Positions 14,537 to 24,470 of a DNA stretch of 64,000 nt are shown one piece after another. Numbering within the stretch: the stretch's first letter is position 1; every line of letters starts with the position of its first letter. The notes below the pieces were generated by a model, which was not told where the DNA came from, did no database searches, and saw nothing but the letters and a program-made list of their open reading frames with translations. The position numbers and the translations under genes are program-made. The stretch is taken from contig NZ_WTYN01000001.1 in NCBI RefSeq assembly GCF_009827535.1, positions 1,612,001 through 1,676,000 on the forward strand. The letters are read 5' to 3'. Source of the DNA: Qipengyuania oceanensis. GTDB lineage: Bacteria; Pseudomonadota; Alphaproteobacteria; Sphingomonadales; Sphingomonadaceae.

Positions 14537-15565
14537 TCAGCGGCGTCCGGCGAAGCGCGCAATCTCCGTGAGTTCCTGGGCCAGCAGCAATTCGGATGCC
14601 TGGCTGTTGGCGAGCATAGCCTGGTGCAGCTTGGTCAGCCGCGTCGTCAGCCGCTCGAGCCGGCCGCCGCGCCACGTACCGATCTGGCTGGCGATGTCGC
14701 GTTCGTCGCGAAAGAAGATACCCAGCGATGCCTTGCGTCCCCGGTCGAGGTCGCCCATCCGCCCGCGCGGCCCGAGCGCCGCGGAAACGCGCGCCAGCTG
14801 GGCTGTCCGCCGCTCGAACGCGAGAAGCAGGCCGACCGGATTCAGCGAGAGCTCGCGCATGCGCCGGATCTCGCCCGGCACATTGCGCGCATCGCCCGAA
14901 AGCACGGCGTTGACCACCGGCATGAACCCGTCTTCCTCGCAATTCGCACCGATCGCATCGAGGGCGGCCGCCTCGACCAGGACCGGCGACTGCGGCGAGG
15001 CGTCGCAATAGAGCGCGAGCTTGTCGATTTCCGACTGGGCCAGCCGCACGTCGAGGTTCGCCCCGCGTGCGATCCGCTCGGCAAGATCGCCGGCGAGCTT
15101 GAGGCCCGCCGCGCTCGCCATGGTCCGGACAGAACTTGCCACCGAAGACAGGTCCGGCGGCCAGAACATCGCCATCAGCGCATCCTTGCGGGGGCTGAGC
15201 AGCTTGGCGGTGCGCGACTTGTCGGTAGCCGACGTGGCGACCACGATCACCGGACAGGCTTCGGCGGTATGCGACAACAGGTTGCCGATCGCGTCGAAAG
15301 CCTCGTCTCCGCTGGCGCGGACCCAGATGTGCCTGCTGGTGCCGAACAGCGATGTCGAACGCGCCTCGTCCCCTAGTAGAACCGGGTCCTTGCGCAGTTG
15401 CGCGCCGGAAAGCTCGACCCGCTCGCCGGGATCATCGAGGAGTTCGACAGTGCGCTGGGCGGCGGCAGCGGCCCCCGCTTCGTCCGGTCCGCAGAAGAAG
15501 AATACCCGCGCCTCGCGCACGGCACGCTGGACGACGCTGGCGAAATCCTTCTGGGTCGCCTTCAT
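14537..15565 (-). CDS. holA: DNA polymerase III subunit delta
   Basis: The delta subunit of the clamp loader opens the beta sliding clamp. The 342-residue protein has the AAA+-like N-terminal domain (KDFASVVQRAVREARVFFFCGPDEAG) without a working ATP site, and the C-terminal helical collar domain (about 215-340). It is the last gene of the minus-strand run DUF3576-leuS-lptE-holA, four bases behind lptE. I see no ribosome binding site at the ATG, which fits translational coupling. The length is typical. Confidence 0.93.
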   Translation of the reverse strand: MKATQKDFASVVQRAVREARVFFFCGPDEAGAAAAAQRTVELLDDPGERVELSGAQLRKDPVLLGDEARSTSLFGTSRHIWVRASGDEAFDAIGNLLSHTAEACPVIVVATSATDKSRTAKLLSPRKDALMAMFWPPDLSSVASSVRTMASAAGLKLAGDLAERIARGANLDVRLAQSEIDKLALYCDASPQSPVLVEAAALDAIGANCEEDGFMPVVNAVLSGDARNVPGEIRRMRELSLNPVGLLLAFERRTAQLARVSAALGPRGRMGDLDRGRKASLGIFFRDERDIASQIGTWRGGRLERLTTRLTKLHQAMLANSQASELLLAQELTEIARFAGRR

Positions 15566-15569
15566 CGCA

Positions 15570-16064
15570 TCATTGCTGGCCGCTGCGCAGCGCCAGCGAG
15601 AGTTCGGTCACGATCCGGTCGGCAATCTCGTTCGACAGATTCTCGAGCGCGGTCTGCTCGGCCGCGATTGTCGCGTACTCGCTCGACACGACGTCGATCC
15701 CTGCATCGTATCCGGCGGTCGCATCCAGCAGGATGTCGCCCGAGGCGATATCGACCAGCTGATACCTTGCGCGCAGGATCCGGCGTTCGCGGCTGATCGT
15801 GTCGTCGTTGAGCACGCCCAGCGCTTCGAGATCGTCGTCGAGCCGCACGTCGAGGCGATAAGTCGCCGCGCCCGCATCGACCATGCCGAGCCGGTCCTGC
15901 AAGGCATTGCGGACGAGCCAGCCCTGCCGTCCCGGAATCGCTGGCACGGAAATCTGCGACAGCCCTTGCGCAACCGCGCCGCTGCCGCCGCCGGCATACA
16001 TCGGCTGCAGACCGCATGCCGAAAGCGAGACAGCGGCGCCGAGCAGGAGCAACAGGCCTCTCAT
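15570..16064 (-). CDS. lptE: LPS-assembly lipoprotein LptE
   Basis: LptE is the outer-membrane lipoprotein plug of the LptDE translocon that places LPS on the cell surface. The 164-residue protein has a lipoprotein signal with the lipobox LSAC (Cys17) followed by GLQPMYAGG, the typical family start. The rest is a small alpha/beta domain. Its ATG overlaps the leuS stop by four bases (ATGA), so LPS assembly is translationally coupled to leucyl-tRNA synthetase, as in many alphaproteobacteria. Confidence 0.92.
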   Translation of the reverse strand: MRGLLLLLGAAVSLSACGLQPMYAGGGSGAVAQGLSQISVPAIPGRQGWLVRNALQDRLGMVDAGAATYRLDVRLDDDLEALGVLNDDTISRERRILRARYQLVDIASGDILLDATAGYDAGIDVVSSEYATIAAEQTALENLSNEIADRIVTELSLALRSGQQ

Positions 16065-18610
16065 GTGACGATATTGACCAGCCGGTCGGGCACCACGATC
16101 ACCTTGCGAACCTCGGCCCCGTCGATGGAGCGCTGCACCTTCTCGCTCGCCAGAGCCATTTCTTCAAGCGCCTCCTTCGAGGCACCCTTGGGTGCGGTGA
16201 GCGTATCGCGCAGCTTGCCCATGTGCTGCACGGCGATGGTAACTTCATCCTCGACCAGCAGCGCCGGATCGACTTCGGGCCAGGCAGCCTCGGCGATCAG
16301 GCCGGAAAAGCCTGCGCGGTGCCAGGCTTCCTCCGCCAGGTGCGGCATCATGGGCGCGACCATCAGCATCATCGAGCGGACCGCTTCGCTGCGGGTGGCG
16401 GTGGCATCGGCCTTCTCGACCGCGCTCGCCAGCTCGTAGAGCCGGGCGACCGCCTTGTTGAACGAGAGCGCCTCGATGTCATCGGCGATCGCGGCAATCG
16501 TCTGGTGGAGCTTGCGCGCCAGTTGCCTGTCTTCGCCGGTGGCACTGCCATCGTAGGTGCCAAAAATGCGCCACAGCCGGTGGACGAAGCGCGCACAGCC
16601 TTCGATCCCGGCTTCGGACCAGGGCAGGTCGCGTTCGGGCGGGCTGTCAGACAGCATGAACCAGCGGACCGCGTCCGCGCCGTGCTGGGCGACGATCGTG
16701 TCCGGGTCGACGACGTTCTTCTTCGACTTGGACATCTTGATGACGCGTCCGATCTCGACCTCGCCGCCATCCTGGGTCAACAGCGCGCGATCGGCCTCGC
16801 GGCTGATTTCCTCGGGCGCGTAATAGACCGTCCGCTCGCCGTCCTTGCGGCTGTAGGTCTCGTGCGTGACCATGCCTTGCGTGAACAGCGAGGCGAAAGG
16901 CTCCTTCACCTCCAGCTTGCCGGTGCTCGCCAGCGCGCGCGTCCAGAAGCGGGCGTAGAGCAAGTGCAGGATCGCGTGCTCGATTCCGCCGATATACTGT
17001 TCGACCGGCATCCACTTGGCGACTTCTTCCGCGTCGAACGGCTTGTCGGCGGGCTGGCTCGCAAAGCGCAGGAAATACCACGAGCTGTCGACGAAAGTGT
17101 CGAGCGTGTCGGTTTCGCGCCGGGCCGCCCCGCCGCACCCCGGACAGTCCACCTTGCTCCAGGTCGGATGGCGTTCGAGCGGGTTGCCCGGCGTCTTGAA
17201 GTCGACGTCTTCGGGCAGGACGACGGGGAGCTGGTCCTTCGGCACCGGGACCACGCCGCAATTATCGCAATGGATGAAGGGGATCGGCGTCCCCCAGTAT
17301 CGCTGGCGGCTCGCGCCCCAGTCGCGCAGGCGCCAGACGGTCTTGCCTTGGCCCTTGCCCATCGCCTCGATGCGGGCGATGATTTCGCGCTTGGCATCCT
17401 CGACGCTCATGCCGTCGAGGAAGTCCGAATTGACGATCACGCCTTCACCGGCTTCCGCTTCCCTGCCGAAGGGCTTGTCCGCATCCTCGACACTGGGCGC
17501 GACGACGCGCGGGATCGGCAGGCCATACTTGGTCGCGAATTCGAAATCGCGCTGGTCGTGCCCGGGCACGGCCATGATCGCCCCGGTGCCGTAGTCCATG
17601 AGCACGAAGTTCGCGATGAAGACCGGCAGGTCCGCCCCGGTGAAGGGGTGCCTGGCCGTGATGCCGGTATCGAAGCCGAGCTTCTCCGCGGTCTCCAGCT
17701 CCGCAGCCGTCGTCCCGCCGCGCTTGCACAGCGCGATGAACTCGCGCGCCTCGGCGCTATTTGCCGCCACGCCTTGCGCGACCGGATGATCCGCCGCCAC
17801 GGCGACGAAGCTTGCGCCGAAAATCGTGTCGGGCCGCGTGGTGTAGACCGGAAGCGTGTCGCCGCTCGACAGGTCGAAACTGAATTCCAGCCCGGTCGAC
17901 TTGCCGATCCAGTTGCCCTGCATCAGCCTGACCTTGTCGGGCCAGTCCCCGAGGTCGCCCAGCCCCTCGAGCAGGTCTTCGGCGAAGGCGGTGATCTTGA
18001 AGAACCACTGGTCGAGCTTTCGCTTTTCCACTTCGGCGCCCGAGCGCCAGCCCTTGCCGTCTATCACCTGTTCGTTGGCGAGCACGGTCATGTCGACCGG
18101 GTCCCAGTTGACCTCGCTCTGCCGGCGATAGACCAGCCCGGCTTCGTAGAGGTCGAGAAACAGCGCCTGTTCGTGGCCGTAGTATTCCGGATCGCAGGTC
18201 GCGAACTCGCGGCTCCAGTCGAGCGCGAAACCGAGCCGCTTGAGCTGTTCCTTCATGTTGGCGATGTTCGCGCGGGTCCAGCCGCCTGGGTGGACGCCCT
18301 TTTCCATCGCAGCGTTTTCCGCCGGCATCCCGAAGGCATCCCAGCCCATCGGATGCAGCACCTCGAAGCCGCGCATCGCCTTGTAGCGCGCGAGCACGTC
18401 GCCCATCGTGTAATTGCGTACGTGGCCGATGTGGATGCGCCCGCTGGGATAGGGGAACATCTCCAGCACGTAGCTCTTCGGCTTCGCGCTGTCGCTGTCG
18501 GCTTCGAAAACGCGCGCTTCTTCCCAGGCGCGTTGCCAGCGGGAATCGGCCTCGCCCGGATCGAAGCGATCCGCGGGAGCCTCCGACGGGTCGAAGGATG
18601 TATCGGTCAT
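16061..18610 (-). CDS. leuS: Leucyl-tRNA synthetase
   Basis: This class I synthetase charges tRNA-Leu. The 849-residue protein shows the HIGH motif at 60-63 ([11 protein letters not shown]), the CP1 editing domain (about 220-420, with [11 protein letters not shown] and [13 protein letters not shown]), a zinc-like cysteine group (HCDNCG...CPGCGG), the KMSKS loop ([15 protein letters not shown]) and an anticodon-binding C-terminus. The ATG at 18610 was preferred to a GTG nine bases upstream because it has GGACGGTGG in front and fits the family. It follows DUF3576 by 36 bases. Confidence 0.98.
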   Translation of the reverse strand: MTDTSFDPSEAPADRFDPGEADSRWQRAWEEARVFEADSDSAKPKSYVLEMFPYPSGRIHIGHVRNYTMGDVLARYKAMRGFEVLHPMGWDAFGMPAENAAMEKGVHPGGWTRANIANMKEQLKRLGFALDWSREFATCDPEYYGHEQALFLDLYEAGLVYRRQSEVNWDPVDMTVLANEQVIDGKGWRSGAEVEKRKLDQWFFKITAFAEDLLEGLGDLGDWPDKVRLMQGNWIGKSTGLEFSFDLSSGDTLPVYTTRPDTIFGASFVAVAADHPVAQGVAANSAEAREFIALCKRGGTTAAELETAEKLGFDTGITARHPFTGADLPVFIANFVLMDYGTGAIMAVPGHDQRDFEFATKYGLPIPRVVAPSVEDADKPFGREAEAGEGVIVNSDFLDGMSVEDAKREIIARIEAMGKGQGKTVWRLRDWGASRQRYWGTPIPFIHCDNCGVVPVPKDQLPVVLPEDVDFKTPGNPLERHPTWSKVDCPGCGGAARRETDTLDTFVDSSWYFLRFASQPADKPFDAEEVAKWMPVEQYIGGIEHAILHLLYARFWTRALASTGKLEVKEPFASLFTQGMVTHETYSRKDGERTVYYAPEEISREADRALLTQDGGEVEIGRVIKMSKSKKNVVDPDTIVAQHGADAVRWFMLSDSPPERDLPWSEAGIEGCARFVHRLWRIFGTYDGSATGEDRQLARKLHQTIAAIADDIEALSFNKAVARLYELASAVEKADATATRSEAVRSMMLMVAPMMPHLAEEAWHRAGFSGLIAEAAWPEVDPALLVEDEVTIAVQHMGKLRDTLTAPKGASKEALEEMALASEKVQRSIDGAEVRKVIVVPDRLVNIVT

Positions 18611-18646
18611 GGAATCCACCGTCCCCCAAACGGGGGTCTAGTCAAG

Positions 18647-19093
18647 TCAGGAGATCGCCTGGCGGCGCAGGTCGCGGGCCTTGGTGAGGATGATGTCCTC
18701 GAGCTTCTGGACGGTGGCGGCCTGGACCGGCGCATCCACCCAGTTGCCGCCCTGCGCGACCTGGCGGCTCGCGGCGACGCGCAGCGCATCGGCGCGCAGG
18801 TCCGAATCGAGAATGGTCACGGTCATCTTGACCCGCTCCCCCGGATTGTTCGGATTGGCGTACCAGTCGGTCACGATCACGCCGCCATTGCTGTCGGCCT
18901 GGAGCAGCGGCGCGAAGCTCACCGTGTCCAGCGCAGCGCGCCAGAGATAGGAATTGACGCCGATGGTGGTCACCTGCGCGGCGGCGAGATCGGCCTTGGG
19001 CCGCTCCTTGCTGCCGCCGCATGCTGCGAGCGCACCCATCGCGGCAACGGCGATAACCAGTCGGGCGGAATTCGGGAAAGCGATGGTCGGCAT
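18647..19093 (-). CDS. DUF3576 family lipoprotein
   Basis: The 148-residue protein has a signal peptide ending in the lipobox LAAC (Cys25) and is probably anchored in the outer membrane. The DUF3576 region is recognisable from VTTIGVNSYLWRAALDTVSFAPL. No biochemical role is known to me; its conserved place just before leuS and lptE suggests an envelope function. It is the first gene of the operon, with a candidate promoter 70 to 100 bases upstream. Confidence 0.88.
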   Translation of the reverse strand: MPTIAFPNSARLVIAVAAMGALAACGGSKERPKADLAAAQVTTIGVNSYLWRAALDTVSFAPLLQADSNGGVIVTDWYANPNNPGERVKMTVTILDSDLRADALRVAASRQVAQGGNWVDAPVQAATVQKLEDIILTKARDLRRQAIS

Positions 19094-19479
19094 GTGAAAA
19101 ATCTGTTCCTGTCCTGCGGGGCCCGTCGCATGATGCGCCGGTCGCTGCCAAAATCGTGCGACGACCTATACAGGCCGCATGGCCTGCGGCAAGCCGGGAA
19201 AGCGGGCGCAGGCACCCGGCTTTTGCGCGCCGAAGCAGTGAATGCGCGCTTAACCGGCCGCCCCGAATGGAGCGAGTGTGGAGAAGCGGCCACACCGTCC
19301 GGTCCCTTTGCGGGGCAGGCTTGTGGAAAAGCTGGCGTATCCCGGTCCGTGACCCTAGCGTTAGTGCGACTCGACTGCTGCGAGTCGGCGTGGCACGACG
19401 CTGTCGTACATGGCCGGAACGGGTCAGGAACCGTTCAGCAGCCTGTGGGTCTTAGAGCCGGGGAAAGGGCAAGTTTTCG
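19094..19479. other. Divergent intergenic region between DUF3576 and the 19480 gene
   Basis: These 386 bases hold the promoter candidate for the leuS operon (see 19165-19192). They also hold a perfect 7-bp inverted repeat CGACTCG/CGAGTCG at 19367-19373 and 19381-19387 with a 7-base loop, about 95 bases before the plus-strand gene. The hairpin has no T tract, so it is more likely an operator or mRNA structure than a terminator. I see no other gene here. Confidence 0.5.
19165..19192 (-). promoter_or_regulatory. Candidate sigma-70 promoter of the DUF3576-leuS-lptE-holA operon
   Basis: On the minus strand TTGCCG (19192-19187, 4 of 6 to consensus) is followed by a 16-base spacer and TATAGG (19170-19165, 4 of 6). 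Transcription would begin near 19158, about 65 bases before the first ATG. No leucine-rich leader ORF is visible downstream of it. Confidence 0.4.
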
Positions 19480-20235
19480 ATGCGCATCAAGCGGGACAGG
19501 TTTGGCAAGGGTGGGTTCGCTCCCGCACTGCTCGCCGGTGCCGCAATGGCGCTTGCCTTGCCCACCGCAGGCCTGGCGGTGGTATCCGCCGGCCTCGATA
19601 CCGCGACCGACACCGACGCCGGTTTCGCCCAGTTCACCCCTGCACAGGTCGACCCTGCTCTCGCCCAGCGCGTGGCGAAGGTCGCCCGCGCAAAGGGCGT
19701 GCGGTTCACGCCCGCCGAAATGGGCACGCGCAGCAACCGCAGCGTGACCGTGGCCGTCCGGGTCAACGACAAGACGGCGCGCGCGATTTCGGTCCGCAGC
19801 GCGCTCAAGGCTGCAGCCGGCGAAATGGGCCAGGGCAGCAGCATCGCTCTCGCGCCCACCCGCTACAATCTCGGTGTTTCGCGCGGGTACCAGACCTTCG
19901 CCAAGCAGCCGCTTAAATTGCCCGACACGATCAGCCGGGTATCGATGCCAGACCTCGCCGCTTTCAAGCCGAGCGAAGGCACAGCTGCGGCAAAGCCCGG
20001 CCGGTTCCAGTCGCGCATCGCGCTGGAAGAAGAAGGCAAGATCGGCCGCGCCCCCAACACCCTGGAAGGTGCCGGCGAACAGTCGGTCGAAGTGTCCGGC
20101 AGCTACCGCGTCCTGCGCAATCTCGACGTCACCGCGGGCGTGCGGCTGTCGCAGGAACGCGACCGCCTCGCGCCGCTTACCGATTCGGTGCAGGACAGCC
20201 AGGCGGTCTACGTCGGAACCCAGTTCCGCTTCTGA
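19480..20235 (+). CDS. Exported protein of unknown function with a beta-strand C-terminus
   Basis: I do not recognise this 251-residue protein. It begins with basic residues and a hydrophobic stretch (about 14-37) that looks like a signal peptide. The middle is polar and Ala-rich. The last 45 residues contain strand-like segments (SYRVLRNLDVTAGVRLSQE and DSQAVYVGTQFRF) and end in Phe, as many outer-membrane barrel proteins do. It is monocistronic, with AAAGGG about ten bases before the ATG and a strong terminator 40 bases after the stop. An outer-membrane or periplasmic location is inference. Confidence 0.8.
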   Translation: MRIKRDRFGKGGFAPALLAGAAMALALPTAGLAVVSAGLDTATDTDAGFAQFTPAQVDPALAQRVAKVARAKGVRFTPAEMGTRSNRSVTVAVRVNDKTARAISVRSALKAAAGEMGQGSSIALAPTRYNLGVSRGYQTFAKQPLKLPDTISRVSMPDLAAFKPSEGTAAAKPGRFQSRIALEEEGKIGRAPNTLEGAGEQSVEVSGSYRVLRNLDVTAGVRLSQERDRLAPLTDSVQDSQAVYVGTQFRF

Positions 20236-20274
20236 TCGCTCGCGCCTTCTGCCCTTACGGCATTGCAGCATGAC

Positions 20275-20298
20275 AAGCCCCGCTCCGGCGGGGTTTTT
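20275..20298 (+). terminator. Rho-independent terminator
   Basis: CCCCGC (20278-20283) and GCGGGG (20288-20293) form a six-base-pair stem with a four-base loop TCCG, followed by five T residues and CTTT. It ends the transcript of the exported protein gene and isolates it from phbB. Confidence 0.88.
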
Positions 20299-20367
20299 CT
20301 TTGCCTCTTCGCCAGTTGCGCATAGGAAGATGCCTGGAGAGGCACTGCCACTGAAGGAGTCTTGCAC

Positions 20368-21090
20368 ATGGGCCGAGTTGCCATCGTCACCGGGGGAAGT
20401 CGCGGAATCGGGGAGGCGATCAGCCTCGCGCTGAAGGAACAGGGACGCACCGTCGTCGCCAATTACGGAGGCAACGACGAAGCGGCCAAGGCCTTCACCG
20501 AACGCACCGGCATCCCCGCGCGCAAATGGGACGTGGGCGATCACGAGGCCTGCATCGCGGGCTGCGAGGCGGTGGTCGCGGAATTCGGCGAAGTCGATAT
20601 CGTGGTCAACAACGCTGGGATCACACGCGACGGCACGTTGCACCGGATGACCTATGAGGACTGGAACGACGTCATGCGCGTCAACCTTGGCGGGTGCTTC
20701 AACATGGCCAAGGCCTGTTTCCCCGGCATGCGCGAGCGTGGCTGGGGCCGGATCGTCAACATCGGCTCGATCAACGGCCAGGCGGGGCAATACGGCCAGG
20801 TCAATTATGCCGCCGCCAAATCCGGCATCCACGGCTTCACGAAAGCGCTGGCGCAGGAAGGCGCCAAGTTCGGCGTGACCGTCAATGCGATCGCTCCGGG
20901 TTACATCGATACCGACATGGTCGCCGCCGTGCCCGAGCCGGTGCTCGAAAAGATCGTCGCCAAGATCCCCGTCGGCCGACTGGGGCATGCAGAGGAAATC
21001 GCGCGCGGCGCGGCTTTCCTGACCAGCGACGATGCGGAGTTCGTCACCGGGTCGACCATGTCGATCAACGGCGGCCAGCACATGTACTGA
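20368..21090 (+). CDS. phbB: Acetoacetyl-CoA reductase (NADPH)
   Basis: This short-chain dehydrogenase reduces acetoacetyl-CoA to (R)-3-hydroxybutyryl-CoA for polyhydroxyalkanoate synthesis. The 240-residue protein has the cofactor motif TGGSRGIG (8-15), NNAG (81-84), the catalytic Ser134, and Tyr147 with Lys151 in the YxxxK motif. The PhbB-type segment GQYGQVNYAAAKSG separates it from FabG-type reductases, although some overlap remains. The ATG at 20368 has AAGGAG eight bases upstream; a TTG two codons earlier is less likely. No phaA or phaC gene is adjacent. Confidence 0.9.
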   Translation: MGRVAIVTGGSRGIGEAISLALKEQGRTVVANYGGNDEAAKAFTERTGIPARKWDVGDHEACIAGCEAVVAEFGEVDIVVNNAGITRDGTLHRMTYEDWNDVMRVNLGGCFNMAKACFPGMRERGWGRIVNIGSINGQAGQYGQVNYAAAKSGIHGFTKALAQEGAKFGVTVNAIAPGYIDTDMVAAVPEPVLEKIVAKIPVGRLGHAEEIARGAAFLTSDDAEFVTGSTMSINGGQHMY

Positions 21091-21116
21091 GAGAGGACGC
21101 ATCCCCGGCACGAACC

Positions 21117-21356
21117 GTGGCGCACACGCCTTACCATCCGCCTGTCAAACGCTCGGTCGAGATCGCCGGGCACAAGACCTCGATCAGCCTCGAACCGGTG
21201 TTCTGGGACATGCTGGTCGAGGCTGCAGGGACCGAAGAACTGCCGATCAACGCGCTGGTCGCGAAGATCGACGAACAGCGCATCCGCGCCGAGACGCCTC
21301 CGGGCCTCGCCAGCGCGATCCGCGTCTGGCTGGTCGAACGCCTGCTCGAGCGGTAG
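21117..21356 (+). CDS. Ribbon-helix-helix domain protein (PF13467-like)
   Basis: This small protein of 79 residues starts at a GTG 26 bases after phbB. The sequence KRSVEIAGHKTSISLEPVFWDML followed by LPINALVAKID resembles the RHH_4 family, a short predicted DNA-binding fold common in alphaproteobacteria. Conventional in-frame starts earlier are absent and the next ATG is inside the domain. No strong ribosome binding site is seen, so coupling to phbB is possible. Target genes are unknown. Confidence 0.72.
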   Translation: MAHTPYHPPVKRSVEIAGHKTSISLEPVFWDMLVEAAGTEELPINALVAKIDEQRIRAETPPGLASAIRVWLVERLLER

Positions 21357-21363
21357 CCGATCC

Positions 21364-21870
21364 TCAGTGAACAGGCGCGGGTTCGCCTGCCGCGTCGCCG
21401 TTGGCTTCGATGTCAGCGATCAGCGCCTCCATCTCGTCGATTTCCCGCACCTGTGCATCGATGATGCCATTGGCGAGTTCGCGCACGCGCGGATCGGATA
21501 TGTGGGCGCGGCGGCTGGTCAGGACGGCGATCGAGTGATGCGGGATCATCGCCTTCATCCATGACACGTCGCCGACCGTCTCCTGGCTGCGGACCAGCCA
21601 CAGGCTCCCTGCGAAAACCGCGATCGACACGCCGAGAATCAGCAGGTTCAGCTGCAAGCGGCGGTACATGCCCCACATGAAGAGCAGCATGATCACCGCC
21701 ATCACCGCGCCCATCAGCAGGGCCATCCACATGCGCGTCTGGCTGAACCATACGTGGTCCCAAGCGTAGGTATTGAGATACATCAGCCCGTACATGACGA
21801 GCGTGGACGTGGCGATCATGGCGAAGAACCGGCCGTAGCCCATTCCGCCGCTGCGATTCATTTGCTCCAT
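21364..21870 (-). CDS. DUF305 membrane protein
   Basis: The 168-residue protein has three hydrophobic helices in the first 100 residues (FFAMIATSTLVMYGLMYL, MWMALLMGAVMAVIMLLFMWGM and LLILGVSIAVFAGSLWLV). A DUF305 region follows with the diagnostic WMKAMIPHHSIAVLTS motif, whose Met and His residues suggest metal (copper) binding. It probably sits in the inner membrane. The start could be ATG 21870 or 21861; a longer in-frame extension has no family support. It is convergent with the RHH gene, leaving only seven bases between them. Confidence 0.85.
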   Translation of the reverse strand: MEQMNRSGGMGYGRFFAMIATSTLVMYGLMYLNTYAWDHVWFSQTRMWMALLMGAVMAVIMLLFMWGMYRRLQLNLLILGVSIAVFAGSLWLVRSQETVGDVSWMKAMIPHHSIAVLTSRRAHISDPRVRELANGIIDAQVREIDEMEALIADIEANGDAAGEPAPVH

Positions 21871-21938
21871 GCATAAGGAAGCGGGCGGAACCGCGAAAGT
21901 TCCACCCGCCATCCATACGGTTGTCCGGAGAACTTGCG

Positions 21939-22169
21939 TCAGTAGTTCGCCGGCGGATCGCTTGCCGGGAAGCTTTCGTCCGATTCCTCGTCGGTTTTCG
22001 TCCATGCGCGCTTGGGCTCGTCGCGCATGGCCGTCGGACCTGCATCGCGAACGCTGGCGTCACCCTGATTGCCGGCGAAGGCGGGGGCGTTCTTGTCCGC
22101 GTAGTTCTTCTCGTAATATTTATAGCCACCGTAACCGATGGCGCCGAGCGTAAGTAGCTTCAAAAGCAT
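21939..22169 (-). CDS. Small membrane-anchored protein with C-terminal SFPASDPP motif
   Basis: This 76-residue protein has an N-terminal hydrophobic stretch (MLLKLLTLGAIGYGGYKYY) and an acidic, polar tail ending DESFPASDPPANY. The ESFPASDPP motif recurs at the ends of many small uncharacterised bacterial proteins. The start is strongly supported by AAAGGA seven bases upstream, which rules out the longer open frame reaching back to 22358. It lies between DUF305 and murA on the same strand. The function is unknown. Confidence 0.82.
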   Translation of the reverse strand: MLLKLLTLGAIGYGGYKYYEKNYADKNAPAFAGNQGDASVRDAGPTAMRDEPKRAWTKTDEESDESFPASDPPANY

Positions 22170-22230
22170 GGTAAATTCCTTTCTTGCCCGATCAACGTGC
22201 GAGCACAAAGAAAGGTCCGACCGTCGTGCC

Positions 22231-23517
<1,287 letters not shown>

Positions 23518-23578
23518 GGGCCGATGCCTTACCGCATTGGCTTGCGCTGGCAAGGTGTCGCCCGTAACCCCTTGAGTC

Positions 23579-24466
23579 ATGACCACACACAAGCCCATTC
23601 GCAAGGCCGTGTTTCCCGTCGCCGGGCTCGGCACCCGCTTCCTGCCGGCGACCAAGGCGATCCCCAAGGAACTGCTGCCGATCGTCGATCGCCCGCTGAT
23701 CCAGTACGCCGTGGACGAGGCGCGCGAGGCGGGGATCGAGCAGATGATCTTTGTTACCGGGCGCGGCAAGACCGCGATCGTCGAACATTTCGACATGGCC
23801 TACGAACTCGAGGCGACGATGGCCGAACGGGGCAAGGACATGGGCGCGCTGGATGCCACGCGCGCTACGCCGGGCGACATCATCACCGTGCGCCAGCAGG
23901 TGCCGATGGGTCTCGGCCACGCGATCTGGTGCGCGCGCGCGATCGTCGGCGACGAGCCCTTCGCGATCTTCCTGCCCGACGAGCTGATGGTGCCGCACAA
24001 GGGTGGGGGCAGCGGCTGCATGAAGCAGATGGTCGAGGCTTACGAGGAAGTCGGCGGGAATCTGATCTCGGTGCTCGAAGTGCCGCGGGACGAGGTTTCG
24101 AGCTATGGCGTGATCGATCCCGGCGAGCAGGTGTCGGCCGGCCTGACCGAGGTACGCGGCCTGGTCGAAAAACCGCCGGTTGCCGAGGCCCCGTCGAACA
24201 AGATCGTCTCGGGCCGCTACATCCTCCAGCCCGAAGTCATGCGGGTGCTGGAAGACCAGGGCAAGGGCGCGGGCGGAGAGATCCAGCTGACCGACGCCAT
24301 GGCGCGGATGATCGGCACCCAGCCGTTCCATGCGGTGACCTTCGACGGGCGCCGCTTCGACTGCGGCAGCAAGACCGGCTTCGTCGAGGCGACGCTGGCG
24401 CTGGCACTCGAACGCGAGGACATGGGCGCGGACGTCCGCGCGATCATGGAGCGTTTGCTGGGTTGA
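23579..24466 (+). CDS. galU: UTP-glucose-1-phosphate uridylyltransferase
   Basis: The enzyme makes UDP-glucose for polysaccharide, LPS and osmoprotectant synthesis. The 295-residue protein has the nucleotidyltransferase signature [18 protein letters not shown] at about 15-32, the PDE motif FLPDELM, the VEKPP segment and the C-terminal [12 protein letters not shown] region. Length and order match bacterial GalU. It is divergent from murA, pairing two envelope-precursor genes around one promoter region, and it converges on the P450 gene with four bases between stops. Confidence 0.97.
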   Translation: MTTHKPIRKAVFPVAGLGTRFLPATKAIPKELLPIVDRPLIQYAVDEAREAGIEQMIFVTGRGKTAIVEHFDMAYELEATMAERGKDMGALDATRATPGDIITVRQQVPMGLGHAIWCARAIVGDEPFAIFLPDELMVPHKGGGSGCMKQMVEAYEEVGGNLISVLEVPRDEVSSYGVIDPGEQVSAGLTEVRGLVEKPPVAEAPSNKIVSGRYILQPEVMRVLEDQGKGAGGEIQLTDAMARMIGTQPFHAVTFDGRRFDCGSKTGFVEATLALALEREDMGADVRAIMERLLG

Positions 24467-24470
24467 AAAC

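Noticed and set aside
16016-19747. 1243-codon open frame antisense to leuS and DUF3576
   Set aside because: The same composition effect; leuS and DUF3576 have full family support, and the antisense protein shows no motif.
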